Origin: Erysipelotrichaceae bacterium UBA4808 | GTDB lineage: Bacteria > Bacillota_I > Bacilli_A > Erysipelotrichales > Erysipelotrichaceae | Reading direction: 5' to 3' | NCBI GenBank assembly: GCA_002402585.1 | Contig: DHGC01000054.1 | Location: 1 to 64,000, forward strand | DNA: 64,000 nt | Shown here: positions 1-9,034 of the stretch, one piece after another | How the letters are laid out: the number at the start of each line of letters is the position of its first letter | Numbering within the stretch: the stretch's first letter is position 1 | Program-made: the position numbers and the translations under genes | Notes under the pieces: model-generated | Told to the model about the DNA's origin: nothing | The model's database searches: none | What the model saw: the letters and a program-made list of their open reading frames with translations, nothing else

Positions 1-81
1 ATATCATACACAAATGAACAGAAATTGAAATTTGGAGTTAGGAAATCACGATTTTCTGCTAAAATTAGAAGCGGAGGAATT

Positions 82-1791
82 ATGATGATAACCTTACTAA
101 GCGGAACATACACATTTGCGGATTTGGATTGGCAATCCATTCTCGGCGGATTTGGCTTATTTTTATTTGGTATAAAGTTCATGGGCGATGGTTTAAAAGC
201 CTATGCAGGAGATAAACTTAGAGATTTTATCGATCGATATACAACAAAGGTTTGGATGGGTGTTTTGGTCGGTATCGTAGCGACCGTTCTCGTGCAATCC
301 AGTTCTGCCTCGACAGCCATTACCATCGGTTTCGTGCGTGCTGGTTTGATGCGTCTAGATCAAGCGGTTGGCATCATTCTTGGTGCGAATATTGGGACGA
401 CCACAACAGCTTTCTTAGTTGGTTTGAAAGTTGAAAAATACGCTCTTTATTTCATCTTTATTGGGGCAATGATGTTATTGTTCTCAAAACGTAAAAAGAA
501 TGCTTATCTTGGTGAGATTGTTCTCGGATTCGGTGTCCTCTTTTTTGGTTTGAATATCATGGGCACAGCATTGAAACTATTGAAGGATATTGATGCGTTC
601 CATGAATTGGCTTTGTTAATGTCAGATAATCCTCTTCTTGCCCTAACCGGCGGTGCCGTCATGACTGGTTTAATTCAGTCTTCCAGTGCCATGATTGCTA
701 TCATACAAAAAATCTATGAGTCTGGTGGTATTGCATTCGATGCAGTTCTTCCCTTCTTATTCGGCTCCAACATTGGTACGACCATCACAGCAATCCTAGC
801 CGCTCTTGGTGGATCATTAGCTGCTAGACGAGCGGCTGGTGTCCATACCTTGTTCAACTTTTTGGTTTCCATTATTGCAATGATTTTGTTGGTTCCCTAT
901 TATAACTTTATAATGTTCATTACTGAGCGTTTCAGCATTGAACCGATGATGCAGATTGCGATATCACACATTATCTTCAATATCGGTGGAACCCTTTTGT
1001 TCTACCCTTTCATCAAACAACTCGTTTGGATTATCCGTAAAGTCATTCGTGGTGAGGAACAAGAACGAATCGAAATCAATACAAACGATTTCGACTTACA
1101 ACTTGCAAAAAGTCTTCCATCTGCAGCATTGGAGATTTCCAAACGTGCAACGATTAAGATGGGTGAGATCACTTCGGAGTGTCTACTTGAAACGCGCAAA
1201 TTATTCAATAAAGAGCAGAAAGCTTCCGTTGATACTGTAAGACAACTTGAAGACATCGTTAATAATTTTGATTCAAAGATTACTGATTACCTCTTGATCA
1301 TCTCTAAGGAAGGGTTATCTGAAAAAGATACAGACGCCAATTCAATCAATCTTCAAATCGTTAAAAATTTGGAACGCATTGGAGACTTATCGATGAATCT
1401 AGCAGAATTCTATGATTTGGTTTATGATTCAAAGGAAGATTTCTCCCCTGCTGCTTTGGAAGATGTCAATAACATGTACGAAGTCACCATGCATATGTTG
1501 AATCGCGCCATTCGGATCTATGCAGAAGATGATTTTGCCTTGACGCATTCAATTTCAGAAGATGAAAGCTATGTCGACCTTTTAGAACAAAAAGCACGTC
1601 AAAGACACTTTGAGCGGATGCGTTCCAGTGAATGTACGACTGCTGTTGGAAGTTCAGTCTTCATCGATATCTTAGGGACACTAGAGCGCATTGCCGACCA
1701 TGCAGACAACATCGCGCGTTCAGCTTTCAATGTTCATACGACACACGAACCTAAAATCATCGATGCAGAAACCATCGAAATGGAAAACTAG
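82..1791 (+). CDS. nptA: Na+/phosphate cotransporter with fused PhoU domain
   Basis: Membrane Na/Pi cotransporter of the NptA/YjbB type, importing phosphate with sodium. About 569 residues. The two inverted Na/Pi repeats are visible through paired QSSSAS (about residues 72-77) and QSSSAM (about 199-204) motifs, each followed by an NIGTT segment. About eight hydrophobic segments fill the first 330 residues. The C-terminal 200 residues are helical and PhoU-like, with acidic metal-binding motifs NLERIGD and TLERIAD. I chose ATG at 82 because GGAGGA lies just upstream; the ATG at 85 is also possible, and the frame is open further upstream but without a ribosome site. It faces the pst/phoU genes tail to tail and shares a terminator with phoU, so low- and high-affinity phosphate uptake sit together. 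Family assignment is firm; direction of transport and coupling ion are inferred from the family. Confidence 0.9.
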   Translation: MMITLLSGTYTFADLDWQSILGGFGLFLFGIKFMGDGLKAYAGDKLRDFIDRYTTKVWMGVLVGIVATVLVQSSSASTAITIGFVRAGLMRLDQAVGIILGANIGTTTTAFLVGLKVEKYALYFIFIGAMMLLFSKRKKNAYLGEIVLGFGVLFFGLNIMGTALKLLKDIDAFHELALLMSDNPLLALTGGAVMTGLIQSSSAMIAIIQKIYESGGIAFDAVLPFLFGSNIGTTITAILAALGGSLAARRAAGVHTLFNFLVSIIAMILLVPYYNFIMFITERFSIEPMMQIAISHIIFNIGGTLLFYPFIKQLVWIIRKVIRGEEQERIEINTNDFDLQLAKSLPSAALEISKRATIKMGEITSECLLETRKLFNKEQKASVDTVRQLEDIVNNFDSKITDYLLIISKEGLSEKDTDANSINLQIVKNLERIGDLSMNLAEFYDLVYDSKEDFSPAALEDVNNMYEVTMHMLNRAIRIYAEDDFALTHSISEDESYVDLLEQKARQRHFERMRSSECTTAVGSSVFIDILGTLERIADHADNIARSAFNVHTTHEPKIIDAETIEMEN

Positions 1792-1815
1792 TTAAAGTAA
1801 AACAGATTTTTAAAT

Positions 1816-1868
1816 AAAAAACGGTGCAAGTAGTTCATCACAGACTTCTGACCGTTTTTCTTTTTTTA
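1816..1868. terminator. Terminator shared by nptA and phoU
   Basis: The arms AAAAACGGT and ACCGTTTTT enclose a loop of about 27 bases and are followed on plus by a T-rich run (TTTTTCTTTTTTT). The A-run at the left arm gives a shorter U-tract for minus-strand transcripts, so it could stop the convergent phoU message too. The large loop makes it less ideal than a compact hairpin. Confidence 0.6.
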
Positions 1869-1877
1869 TCTTAATTT

Positions 1878-2519
1878 TTATCCAAAATCGTAACGTTGAT
1901 TGGTTACCTCATAGATGAGATGTTCCAAGATATTCTTTGTATGATCGCCTGCTCTTTCAAAGTTTCGTAACATACTTACAAATGCTACGACATTTGTTCG
2001 ATCCTCATGATCTTGGTTGTCTTTCTCGAGATGACTGTAAAGTTTCGCAATCGTTGAGTCGATTTCTTCATCCATCTTAGCAAGTTCAAGTGCTTTTTTA
2101 ACATCTTTTACACGATAAACATCCATGGTTGCGTCATAGAACTTCAAGAAACTTGAGTTGATTGTTTCCACATAGGGTAGATAGGCTTCGTTGATGGGTT
2201 CATTTTTTATCACATAGCGAGCGATGCTTTTGGCATAATCACCGATACGCTCCAAGTCAGTTGCGATTTTGATGCCTACGATGACTTTACGTAAGTCCGA
2301 CGCAAGAGGAGCCAACAAAGCCAATACTTCCAAGGCTCTTCGATTGATCAATTCTTCGTCATGATTGACGTATTCATCCAATTCAATGATGGATAAGGCT
2401 TTTTCCTTATCGCCAGTCCGTAAGATATCGGTTGTCCATGTATGCATGCGACGTACCTTTTCACTCATCAAGAAAACCAATTCTTCAAACATTTCCAATT
2501 CTGTTGTAATTTTAACCAT
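1878..2519 (-). CDS. phoU: Phosphate uptake regulator PhoU
   Basis: Cytoplasmic PhoU, which links the Pst transporter to the PhoR kinase and dampens phosphate uptake. It has 213 residues, the usual length, all-helical, with the two internal PhoU repeats recognisable from the metal-binding motifs DLERIGDY in the first half and NFERAGDH in the second. It is the last gene of the pst run; its ATG overlaps the pstB stop codon (TAATG), which implies coupled translation. A second PhoU-like domain sits in the convergent transporter at the left, so the locus encodes two PhoU modules. No unusual residues seen. Confidence 0.96.
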   Translation of the reverse strand: MVKITTELEMFEELVFLMSEKVRRMHTWTTDILRTGDKEKALSIIELDEYVNHDEELINRRALEVLALLAPLASDLRKVIVGIKIATDLERIGDYAKSIARYVIKNEPINEAYLPYVETINSSFLKFYDATMDVYRVKDVKKALELAKMDEEIDSTIAKLYSHLEKDNQDHEDRTNVVAFVSMLRNFERAGDHTKNILEHLIYEVTNQRYDFG

Positions 2520-3274
2520 TATCCGTACCTTCCTGTGATGTAATCTTCCGTACGTTTGTCACGTGGAGCTGTAAACATGTCTTTGGTTTCACCAAACTCA
2601 ATCAATTCTCCGCTTAGAAAGAATGCAGTGTAGTCAGAGATACGTGCAGCTTGTTGCATACTGTGCGTTACAATGATAACCGTATACTCTTTCTTCAATT
2701 CTTGTAAAAGTTCTTCAATTTTCGATGTCGCAATTGGATCCAACGCTGAAGTGGGTTCATCCATCAAGATGATATCTGGTTTTGTCGCGAGCGTACGTGC
2801 AATGCATAGTCGTTGTTGTTGTCCACCTGACAATGAGAAAGCGGATTGATTGAGTTTGTGTTTCACCTCATCCCAAAGCGAAGCTTTCTTCAGTGAATTC
2901 TCAATGATGTTGGAATACTCTTTTTTGTCTTGATCCCCATGCCTTTTAACCGCATAAAGTACATTCTCACTGATGGACTTCGGAAATGGATTGGGTTTCT
3001 GAAACACCATGCCAATCCGTTTTCTTAATTCAACAACATCGGTGCTTTCATCTAAGACATTGATGCCTTCGAACGCAATTGAACCATCAGCCTTAGTATC
3101 TTCAATCAAATCATACATCCGATCAATGGTCTTAATGAAGGTGGACTTACCACAGCCACTTGGACCAATCAACGCAGTGATGCGATTTTCATGAATATCG
3201 ATATTGATATCTTTTAAAGCTTGAAAGCTTCCATAATAGAAATTCAAATTCTCTACTTTGATTTTTATCGTCAT
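2519..3274 (-). CDS. pstB: Phosphate ABC transporter ATP-binding protein PstB
   Basis: ATPase subunit of the high-affinity phosphate importer PstSCAB, acting at the inner face of the membrane. 251 residues, normal family length. Walker A GPSGCGKS at 37-44, signature LSGGQQQR, Walker [13 protein letters not shown], and a switch histidine in [10 protein letters not shown]. The C-terminal TGRYG ending is typical of PstB. It starts 8 bases after the pstA stop and overlaps phoU by one base, so it belongs to the pstS-C-A-B-phoU transcription unit. Confidence 0.98.
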   Translation of the reverse strand: MTIKIKVENLNFYYGSFQALKDINIDIHENRITALIGPSGCGKSTFIKTIDRMYDLIEDTKADGSIAFEGINVLDESTDVVELRKRIGMVFQKPNPFPKSISENVLYAVKRHGDQDKKEYSNIIENSLKKASLWDEVKHKLNQSAFSLSGGQQQRLCIARTLATKPDIILMDEPTSALDPIATSKIEELLQELKKEYTVIIVTHSMQQAARISDYTAFFLSGELIEFGETKDMFTAPRDKRTEDYITGRYG

Positions 3275-3282
3275 ATTTGCTC

Positions 3283-4152
3283 CTAGTCAATCCTTGATTG
3301 TGTTTTATTACGAATGATAATCGCAGTCAGATTTGTAATCAATAAGATGATCATCATAACCATGATACCGGATGCTGCAATCTGTGCGAACGCTTCTTGA
3401 GGACGTGATGTCCAATTGAATACAATTAGTGGTAATGCTGAATATCTGGATAGAAGATTGTCAGGCAAGAAGGTCACAAAGCCAACGGCTCCTACCATGA
3501 TCAATGGAGCTGCTTCACCCATTGCACGTGACAAAGCGAGAATTGAACCGGTCATGATGCCTGGCAGTGCCATTGGAAGAATGACGCCTGTGATGGTTTT
3601 CCAACGAGTGACACCAAGTGCGTAGGACCCGTCAATGATTGAACTTGGAACAGCTTTTATGGCTTCACTGGATGAAACAATGATGACTGGTAAAATCAAT
3701 AAACTTAAGGTAATCGAACCCACAATCAAACTGGGACCCAATCGTAATAGTTGGCTGAAAATGGCCAAGCCCAAAATACCGTAAACTATTGAAGGAACAC
3801 CTGCCAAATTCGCAATATTCAATTGTAACAGCTTGAAGAAACGTGAACGTTTATTCGCATACAATTCGAGATAAATGGCAGTGCCCACACCTAAAGGTAT
3901 AGAAATCAGAGCAGTCAATCCAATAAGAACCAAACTCCCAACCAGTGAAGGTAAGATACCGGCTCGTGCTGCACGACCTGAGGGCATAGATGTCAAGAAA
4001 TCCCATGTTAAGGTTTGATAACCCTTTCTAAAGATATCGAATAAAAGCGTCACAAGAACCAATAATGAAAACGCGATGACCAAAAAAAGCAAAACTTTGA
4101 AGGCTTGGTTATTAAAATGACGAAGCTTCAATTTCTTCTGATAGCGACTCAT
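3283..4152 (-). CDS. pstA: Phosphate ABC transporter permease PstA
   Basis: Integral membrane permease that forms the phosphate channel with PstC. 289 residues with six predicted membrane segments; a short basic cytoplasmic N-terminus precedes the first. The permease coupling loop is recognisable around [23 protein letters not shown], with the preceding PSSIIDG typical of PstA. It overlaps the pstC stop by 4 bases and is followed after 8 bases by pstB. Family assignment and role are clear. Confidence 0.96.
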   Translation of the reverse strand: MSRYQKKLKLRHFNNQAFKVLLFLVIAFSLLVLVTLLFDIFRKGYQTLTWDFLTSMPSGRAARAGILPSLVGSLVLIGLTALISIPLGVGTAIYLELYANKRSRFFKLLQLNIANLAGVPSIVYGILGLAIFSQLLRLGPSLIVGSITLSLLILPVIIVSSSEAIKAVPSSIIDGSYALGVTRWKTITGVILPMALPGIMTGSILALSRAMGEAAPLIMVGAVGFVTFLPDNLLSRYSALPLIVFNWTSRPQEAFAQIAASGIMVMMIILLITNLTAIIIRNKTQSRID

Positions 4153-5039
4153 ACGTACACCTCACGATTCTTAGTTATTATCTTTTTGGCAATCAGGTTC
4201 ATGATCAAGGTAATAATGAAGAGCACCATACCTACAACGAAAACAGTCTTGAATTCAATCGACCCTTGTTGAATATCACCTAAGGCCATATTCACCATAA
4301 AGCCCGTCATCGTTTGTATGCTTCCTAGAGGGTTCAATGACATTGAAGGCGTCTGTCCCGCAGCGATTGCTACAATCATGGTTTCACCAATAGCTCTTGA
4401 AATCGCTAAAACGAATGATGAAGCAATGCCTGAGAACGCAGCTGGTACGATGACATGTGTGGAAACTTCCAACTGAGTCGAACCTAAAGCATAAGCACCT
4501 TGACGAATGCTGTTTGGAACAGCCATCATCGCATCTTCACTTAAGGATGCGACCATCGGTAAGGTCATGATCCCAACGGCAATACTGGCACTCAATGCAT
4601 TAAATATTTCGGTTTCAGGTAGGAATGTTCTTAACAAAGGTGTGATAAAGGTTAACGCAAAGTAACCATAAACAATGGATGGCACACCTGCCAAAAGTTC
4701 CAAAATCGGCTTGATCAATTTTCGTGCTTTGGATGATGCAAACTCACTTAAATAGATCGCACTCCCCAAGCCAAGGGGTAAGGATACCATACTGGATAAG
4801 AAAGCAATCAGTAACGTTCCCGATATAAGAGGTAGAACACCAAATGAAGGCGGATTAAATACTGGAGCCCATCGAATCGATGTAAAGAACTCAATTATAG
4901 ACACTTCTCTGAAGAAGATGACACTTTCAAACATTAGACTGAAAACGATGCCTATAGTCGTTAAAATTGAAATAGACGCAAAGAGCGCCAGAATGACTTG
5001 TATTATACTCTCTTGCAGATAACTTTTCTTTTTCTTCAC
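4149..5039 (-). CDS. pstC: Phosphate ABC transporter permease PstC
   Basis: Second permease of the Pst phosphate importer. About 296 residues from the chosen start, six membrane segments, coupling loop around YALGSTQLEVSTHVIVPAAFSG. I prefer the GTG at 5037-5039, which has GGAGG five bases upstream and gives a basic VKKKKS N-terminus. The frame is open to an ATG at 5072, but that ATG lies in the loop of a strong intercistronic hairpin and has no ribosome site. Overlaps pstA by 4 bases. Confidence 0.95.
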   Translation of the reverse strand: MKKKKSYLQESIIQVILALFASISILTTIGIVFSLMFESVIFFREVSIIEFFTSIRWAPVFNPPSFGVLPLISGTLLIAFLSSMVSLPLGLGSAIYLSEFASSKARKLIKPILELLAGVPSIVYGYFALTFITPLLRTFLPETEIFNALSASIAVGIMTLPMVASLSEDAMMAVPNSIRQGAYALGSTQLEVSTHVIVPAAFSGIASSFVLAISRAIGETMIVAIAAGQTPSMSLNPLGSIQTMTGFMVNMALGDIQQGSIEFKTVFVVGMVLFIITLIMNLIAKKIITKNREVYV

Positions 5040-5058
5040 GCAAACCTCCGAGGATGTC

Positions 5059-5082
5059 AAAGGGGCGCACATAGCGCCCTTT
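5059..5082 (-). promoter_or_regulatory. Intercistronic hairpin between pstS and pstC
   Basis: The minus strand reads GGGCGC, a five-base loop, then GCGCCC, flanked by AAA/TTT pairs, directly after the pstS stop codon. It lacks a good U-tract, so it looks like a stabilising, processing or weak attenuating structure rather than a full terminator. Similar elements commonly allow the binding protein to be made in excess over the permeases; that role here is inferred. Confidence 0.6.
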
Positions 5083-5098
5083 CCGACTAGTTATTTTC

Positions 5099-6037
5099 TT
5101 AGTTCAATTTAGCTAAAGCTTCGGCATACAATGCTTCTGGCAAAGCGACATAGCCTACTTCACTTGCCAATTCAGCAGCATTCTCGATATAGAATGTAAC
5201 GAATGCACTTACTTCTTCACGTGCCAATGCTTCTTTGTTAACATAAACGAACAGTGGACGAGATAATGGGTATGAACTGTTACTAATCGTCTCAAAGCTT
5301 GGCGTAACAGGCGCATCTGCTTTTTGAATTGGAACTAGTTTAAGTTTGTCTGCATTTTCTTCATAATAAGCGAAACCAAAGTAACCAATCGAACCAGCAT
5401 CTCCAGCAACACCCGTGACTAATGCATTGTCATCTTCACTAAAGAAAATTTTAACGGTTTCATTATCTTGACGAATTACGCCACCCTTACCATTGACTGC
5501 TTCTGTAAAGTAATCGAAGGTACCAGAGTCGTGTCCAGGTGAGTATAGTTTGATTTCCGTTTCTGGAAATCCTTCACGAATTTCGCTCCACTTTGTAGCA
5601 GTCGCTTCAGGTCCAAACAACTTCGCTAATTCCTCCATGGTTAGATAATCCAACCAATCATTGTCCTTAGCCACTACAACTGATAGACCATCATATGCAA
5701 CCATCAATTCAATAAATTCAATGCCAGCTGCTGTTGCAGCTTCTACTTCAGCCGTTTTAATCGGACGAGATGCTCCAGATATTTCAATTTCCTTTGCAGC
5801 AAATTTGGTGAAACCACCCCCTGTTCCAGAGAATCCAACTGTGATTTGAACATCTGGATTTTCTGCATTGAAGTCCTCTGCAACCAATTCTGTGATAGGG
5901 AATACAGTAGACGAACCATCAATTGAGATCGTACCCGATAATTTTGTTTCTTCTTGTGTGCTCGATTCTGCAGCCGTACATGCACTTAGCGTTAATCCTA
6001 AAATCAACCCCGCACTTACTAAACGAAAAAATTTCAT
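5099..6037 (-). CDS. pstS: Phosphate-binding lipoprotein PstS
   Basis: Extracytoplasmic phosphate receptor of the Pst importer, anchored as a lipoprotein. 312 residues. A signal peptide ends in the lipobox LSAC with Cys20 as the lipidated residue. Phosphate-contacting segments typical of PstS are present: DGSSTV near 40-45, GFSGTGGGF near 70, SGASRP, and SGTFDYFTEA. SD AGGAGGAAAT precedes the ATG. It is the first pst gene, preceded by a promoter region with PhoP-box-like repeats overlapping the end of phoR, and followed by a strong hairpin. Phosphate-starvation induction is therefore expected. Confidence 0.97.
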   Translation of the reverse strand: MKFFRLVSAGLILGLTLSACTAAESSTQEETKLSGTISIDGSSTVFPITELVAEDFNAENPDVQITVGFSGTGGGFTKFAAKEIEISGASRPIKTAEVEAATAAGIEFIELMVAYDGLSVVVAKDNDWLDYLTMEELAKLFGPEATATKWSEIREGFPETEIKLYSPGHDSGTFDYFTEAVNGKGGVIRQDNETVKIFFSEDDNALVTGVAGDAGSIGYFGFAYYEENADKLKLVPIQKADAPVTPSFETISNSSYPLSRPLFVYVNKEALAREEVSAFVTFYIENAAELASEVGYVALPEALYAEALAKLN

Positions 6038-6065
6038 ATTTCCTCCTAGGATTGCTCCTGAGATT

Positions 6066-6119
6066 AGTATATGAAATCTTGAAAATAGATTGGTTTAATG
6101 CGTGTTAATGCAATGTTAA
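6066..6119 (-). promoter_or_regulatory. pstS promoter with PhoP-box-like repeats
   Basis: On the minus strand two TTAACA hexamers lie exactly 11 bp apart (plus positions 6114-6119 and 6103-6108), followed by a TTAAAC at 6093-6098. About 21 bases further is a -10-like TATACT (6066-6071). The spacing and sequence match the direct-repeat PhoP site known from Bacillus phosphate promoters. The first repeat overlaps the phoR stop codon. Binding by the local PhoP is inferred. Confidence 0.72.
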
Positions 6120-7351
6120 GCTTTTTTAACAATTTTAATTGGAAAATTACAGGTAAATGTTGATCCTTTACCCTCAATGGATTGAACTTCAATCGTACCT
6201 TGATGCGCATTGACATAGGTCTTAACAATCGCCAAACCCAAACCACTGCCACCCGTATTACGCGAACGTGATTCATCAATTCGATAGTATCGCTCAAAGA
6301 TATACGGTATTTCAGCGGGATGCATACCGATACCTTCATCATGGATCATTATCGATAGAAAGCGATCGTCCATTGAACTTTCGAACAATATTGTTCCCCT
6401 TTCACTCGACTTGATTGCATTGCTCAATAAATTTGAAAAGATATGATAAAACTTATCACGATCCGCATCAACATTGAGTTCTTTAGACAGATTATTCTCT
6501 ACAACAATTCGTTTTTGTTGGATACTGGATTGCTGGCTTCGTATGACATCATTGATTAATTGATACGGATTGAACTGCTCAATATTCAAGAGAACATTCT
6601 TGGTTGTGTTTCGCGAAAGCGTAAGCATGTCTTGAATGATGTTCTCCATACGCTTCGCTTCGATTTCAATCTGTTGATGGAAATCCAGTAAGGTTTCTTC
6701 GTCTTTGAAATTAGGACGATTAAGAATTTCAATCATGCCCTTGATTGCCGATACAGGTGTTTTCAGCTCATGTGAAGCATCCGCAATAAATCGTTTTTGG
6801 ATGCGCTCACGCTCTAAAATGTAGGTGATGTTTTGAAAGATATAGAGACATCCCATATAGCGACCATTTTCATAGATAGGTATGGAAAGAGCACTATAAT
6901 CTTGTTGTTTGATGTTCATTGTCTTTTGACTACTAATCTCCTTTAAGAAAGCTTCACGCATGAAATTGCGAAGCTCTGTATCGAGGGGACTATTCTCATG
7001 AAGTTGCTTGATTTCAGTGATGTTGTTCAGCTTCAAAAAGTTATCATTAACGAGCAAAATTTGTGCATGCTGATTGATGAGAACCATTGGGAAATTAATG
7101 TTTGAAACAATCGATTCTAATTGCTTCGTTCGCAAACTTGATTCTTTGTTCACAATGTTCATCTCTTGTTGGTACTGTCGAATGAGTTGGTCGATACGGA
7201 TCTTCTTCAAATTAATTTCATCATAAAAAAGATAAATAATATAGCCGAAAACAGCGATCGTCAAGATCACTGGCTCGATGAATTGAACAAAATCATTTAA
7301 GATCAAGATAAGGAAAGCAAGGATCAACTTGACGATAAAATGCTTATTCAC
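6116..7351 (-). CDS. phoR: Phosphate-sensing histidine kinase PhoR
   Basis: Membrane sensor kinase that phosphorylates PhoP. 411 residues. Two N-terminal membrane segments (about 5-23 and 26-43) with almost no external loop, then a coiled segment and a PAS-like domain (about 75-175). The HisKA phospho-acceptor is His194 in ADASHELKTP. The ATPase domain has N box NLLSNAIK, G1 DEGIG and G2 GGSGLGLAIV. The near absence of an extracytoplasmic domain suggests that sensing runs through Pst/PhoU, as in classical PhoR; that is inference. Overlaps phoP by 8 bases; its stop codon lies inside the PhoP-box repeats of pstS. Confidence 0.92.
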   Translation of the reverse strand: MNKHFIVKLILAFLILILNDFVQFIEPVILTIAVFGYIIYLFYDEINLKKIRIDQLIRQYQQEMNIVNKESSLRTKQLESIVSNINFPMVLINQHAQILLVNDNFLKLNNITEIKQLHENSPLDTELRNFMREAFLKEISSQKTMNIKQQDYSALSIPIYENGRYMGCLYIFQNITYILERERIQKRFIADASHELKTPVSAIKGMIEILNRPNFKDEETLLDFHQQIEIEAKRMENIIQDMLTLSRNTTKNVLLNIEQFNPYQLINDVIRSQQSSIQQKRIVVENNLSKELNVDADRDKFYHIFSNLLSNAIKSSERGTILFESSMDDRFLSIMIHDEGIGMHPAEIPYIFERYYRIDESRSRNTGGSGLGLAIVKTYVNAHQGTIEVQSIEGKGSTFTCNFPIKIVKKA

Positions 7352-8018
7352 TTTTAACCTCTAATTGATAACCGATACCACGAATCGATTTGAATTCAAG
7401 CTGACTGTTTTTCATTTTTGATTTGAGTTTAAAAACATGCACATCTACAATTCGCGTATCCCCATCGTATTCAAAGTTCCACAACTCATTTAGAATCATA
7501 TCGCGGGATAAGACCTGGTTGAAATTATCGATGAACAATAACAATAAGTCATATTCTATCTTCGTTAAAAGAATCATCTCCTCTTTAATCAAACATGTAC
7601 GTTTTGCTAAGTCTAAATGAACATTCGCTAAGATTTTAGTTGTGCTTTGTGTCAGTTTCATTCGTTTTAGATGAGCATTGATGCGAAGCATCAATTCGCG
7701 TGATGAAAATGGTTTGCGAACATAGTCATCCACTCCTGCTTCGAAAGCATCAATCAAATCTTCTTCTTCATCTTTCGCCGTAAGCATGATCAGTATTGCA
7801 TCACTGCCTTCTTCGCGTAATATTTTAACCAATTCTAAGCCTGAAAGTTTTGGCATCATCCAATCAATGATGCATAAATCAAACTTTTGTTTACGTACCA
7901 ATTCCAAAGCTTCTTCACCATTCTCACAAACACTGAAGTTGAATCCTGCTTGTTTGAGGTCATAACTAACAAGCTTACGTAAATTGATTTCATCATCCAC
8001 AAAAAGAATATTAGCCAT
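7344..8018 (-). CDS. phoP: Phosphate response regulator PhoP
   Basis: OmpR-type response regulator. 224 residues from the ATG at 8018, chosen because AAGGAG lies 7 bases upstream and the protein then starts MANILFVDDE; the frame is open 9 codons further. Receiver domain residues 1-115 with acidic pocket D8-D9 and phospho-acceptor Asp52 in IIDWMMP, conserved Thr in LMLTAKDE and Lys in VRKPF. The winged-helix output domain includes DTRIVDVHVFKLKSKM and ends in the RGIGYQL hairpin. It overlaps phoH upstream and phoR downstream by 8 bases each, so the three are probably co-transcribed. Likely target: the repeats upstream of pstS. Confidence 0.93.
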   Translation of the reverse strand: MANILFVDDEINLRKLVSYDLKQAGFNFSVCENGEEALELVRKQKFDLCIIDWMMPKLSGLELVKILREEGSDAILIMLTAKDEEEDLIDAFEAGVDDYVRKPFSSRELMLRINAHLKRMKLTQSTTKILANVHLDLAKRTCLIKEEMILLTKIEYDLLLLFIDNFNQVLSRDMILNELWNFEYDGDTRIVDVHVFKLKSKMKNSQLEFKSIRGIGYQLEVKSE

Positions 8019-8967
8019 GATTGTTCTCCTTTGCATACGATTCAATGATCTTTTGTACCAGTGGGTGTCGAACGATATCCATTTTGCTGAGTTCTACAAA
8101 CTGAATTTCTTGGATGTCTTTTAGGACTTTCTTAGCATGCGCCAAGCCAGAGCTTTGCTTCAAATCCACTTGTGTCACATCACCTGTTACAACAAGTCGA
8201 CTTTGAAAGCCCATGCGCGTTAAAAACATCAACATTTGCATGCGTGTTGTGTTTTGCGCTTCATCCAAGATGACAAACGCATCATCGAATGTACGACCAC
8301 GCATATAGGCTAAAGGCGCTATTTCAATAATGCCCTTCTCAATCATCTTATCGACGGCTTCAAGTCCCAATACATCGTTTAATGCATCATAAAGTGGTCT
8401 AAGATAAGGATCAATCTTTTCCTTTAAATCACCCGGTAGAAAGCCAAGATTTTCACCAGCCTCAACAACGGGTCGCGTTAAAATTATTTTCTTTACATCG
8501 CCCTTTTTAAGAAGAGATACGGCAAAGACAACGGAAAGATAGGTTTTGCCTGTCCCTGCAGGTCCAGATGCGATAACACATTCAGCAGATTTAAGTGCTT
8601 CAATAAATCGATTCTGACCTAAAGTTTTTGCATAAATCGGCTTACCCGCAACTGTTCTACCAATCAATTGATTGGTGACCTTAAAATATTGATCTTGTGC
8701 ATCTTCCAAAACACATTGCGATAAATAGATGACATCACGCTCATCGAGGGTGTGATTGATCTGGATATGTTTGACTAAAGCCAAGATACTCGCTTTCAAC
8801 TGTTCAGCGCGTTGAATATCTTGTGTATTCACAATCAACTCATGATTGCGAATGACAAAATCCACTTCAAATAGTTGTTTCAATAAGCGCAGATTCTGAT
8901 CATTGAAACCATGGAGCAATTTACTGTCTTCAAGACTATATGGATTTAAATCAAAACGATGGGTCAT
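8011..8967 (-). CDS. phoH: PhoH-like ATPase
   Basis: PhoH-family P-loop ATPase, 318 residues, the usual length. An N-terminal KH-like region (about 1-100) precedes the ATPase: Walker A GPAGTGKT at 135-142, Walker B VILDEAQN near 233-238, and arginine-containing TRMGFQSRLVVTGD. The family is thought to act on RNA, often beside ybeY; here the neighbour is instead phoP, which it overlaps by 8 bases, making it the first gene of the phosphate regulatory unit. A promoter is proposed at 8985-9012. Molecular function remains uncertain. Confidence 0.93.
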   Translation of the reverse strand: MTHRFDLNPYSLEDSKLLHGFNDQNLRLLKQLFEVDFVIRNHELIVNTQDIQRAEQLKASILALVKHIQINHTLDERDVIYLSQCVLEDAQDQYFKVTNQLIGRTVAGKPIYAKTLGQNRFIEALKSAECVIASGPAGTGKTYLSVVFAVSLLKKGDVKKIILTRPVVEAGENLGFLPGDLKEKIDPYLRPLYDALNDVLGLEAVDKMIEKGIIEIAPLAYMRGRTFDDAFVILDEAQNTTRMQMLMFLTRMGFQSRLVVTGDVTQVDLKQSSGLAHAKKVLKDIQEIQFVELSKMDIVRHPLVQKIIESYAKENNHG

Positions 8968-8984
8968 GATGAACCTCCAATTTC

Positions 8985-9012
8985 ATTTTAAGCTGCAATA
9001 TCGAAATGTAAA
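8985..9012 (-). promoter_or_regulatory. Putative promoter of phoH-phoP-phoR
   Basis: Minus strand TTTACA (9007-9012), 16-bp spacer, TAAAAT (8985-8990), about 17 bases before the phoH ATG. It lies just after the rpsU terminator. No clear PhoP box was seen in it. Confidence 0.5.
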
Positions 9013-9034
9013 CAAAAAGAAGCTTGCGCTTCTA
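9013..9034 (-). terminator. rpsU terminator
   Basis: AGAAGC, loop GCAA, GCTTCT followed by a short U-run on the minus strand. The stem begins within the rpsU stop codon. Confidence 0.75.
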
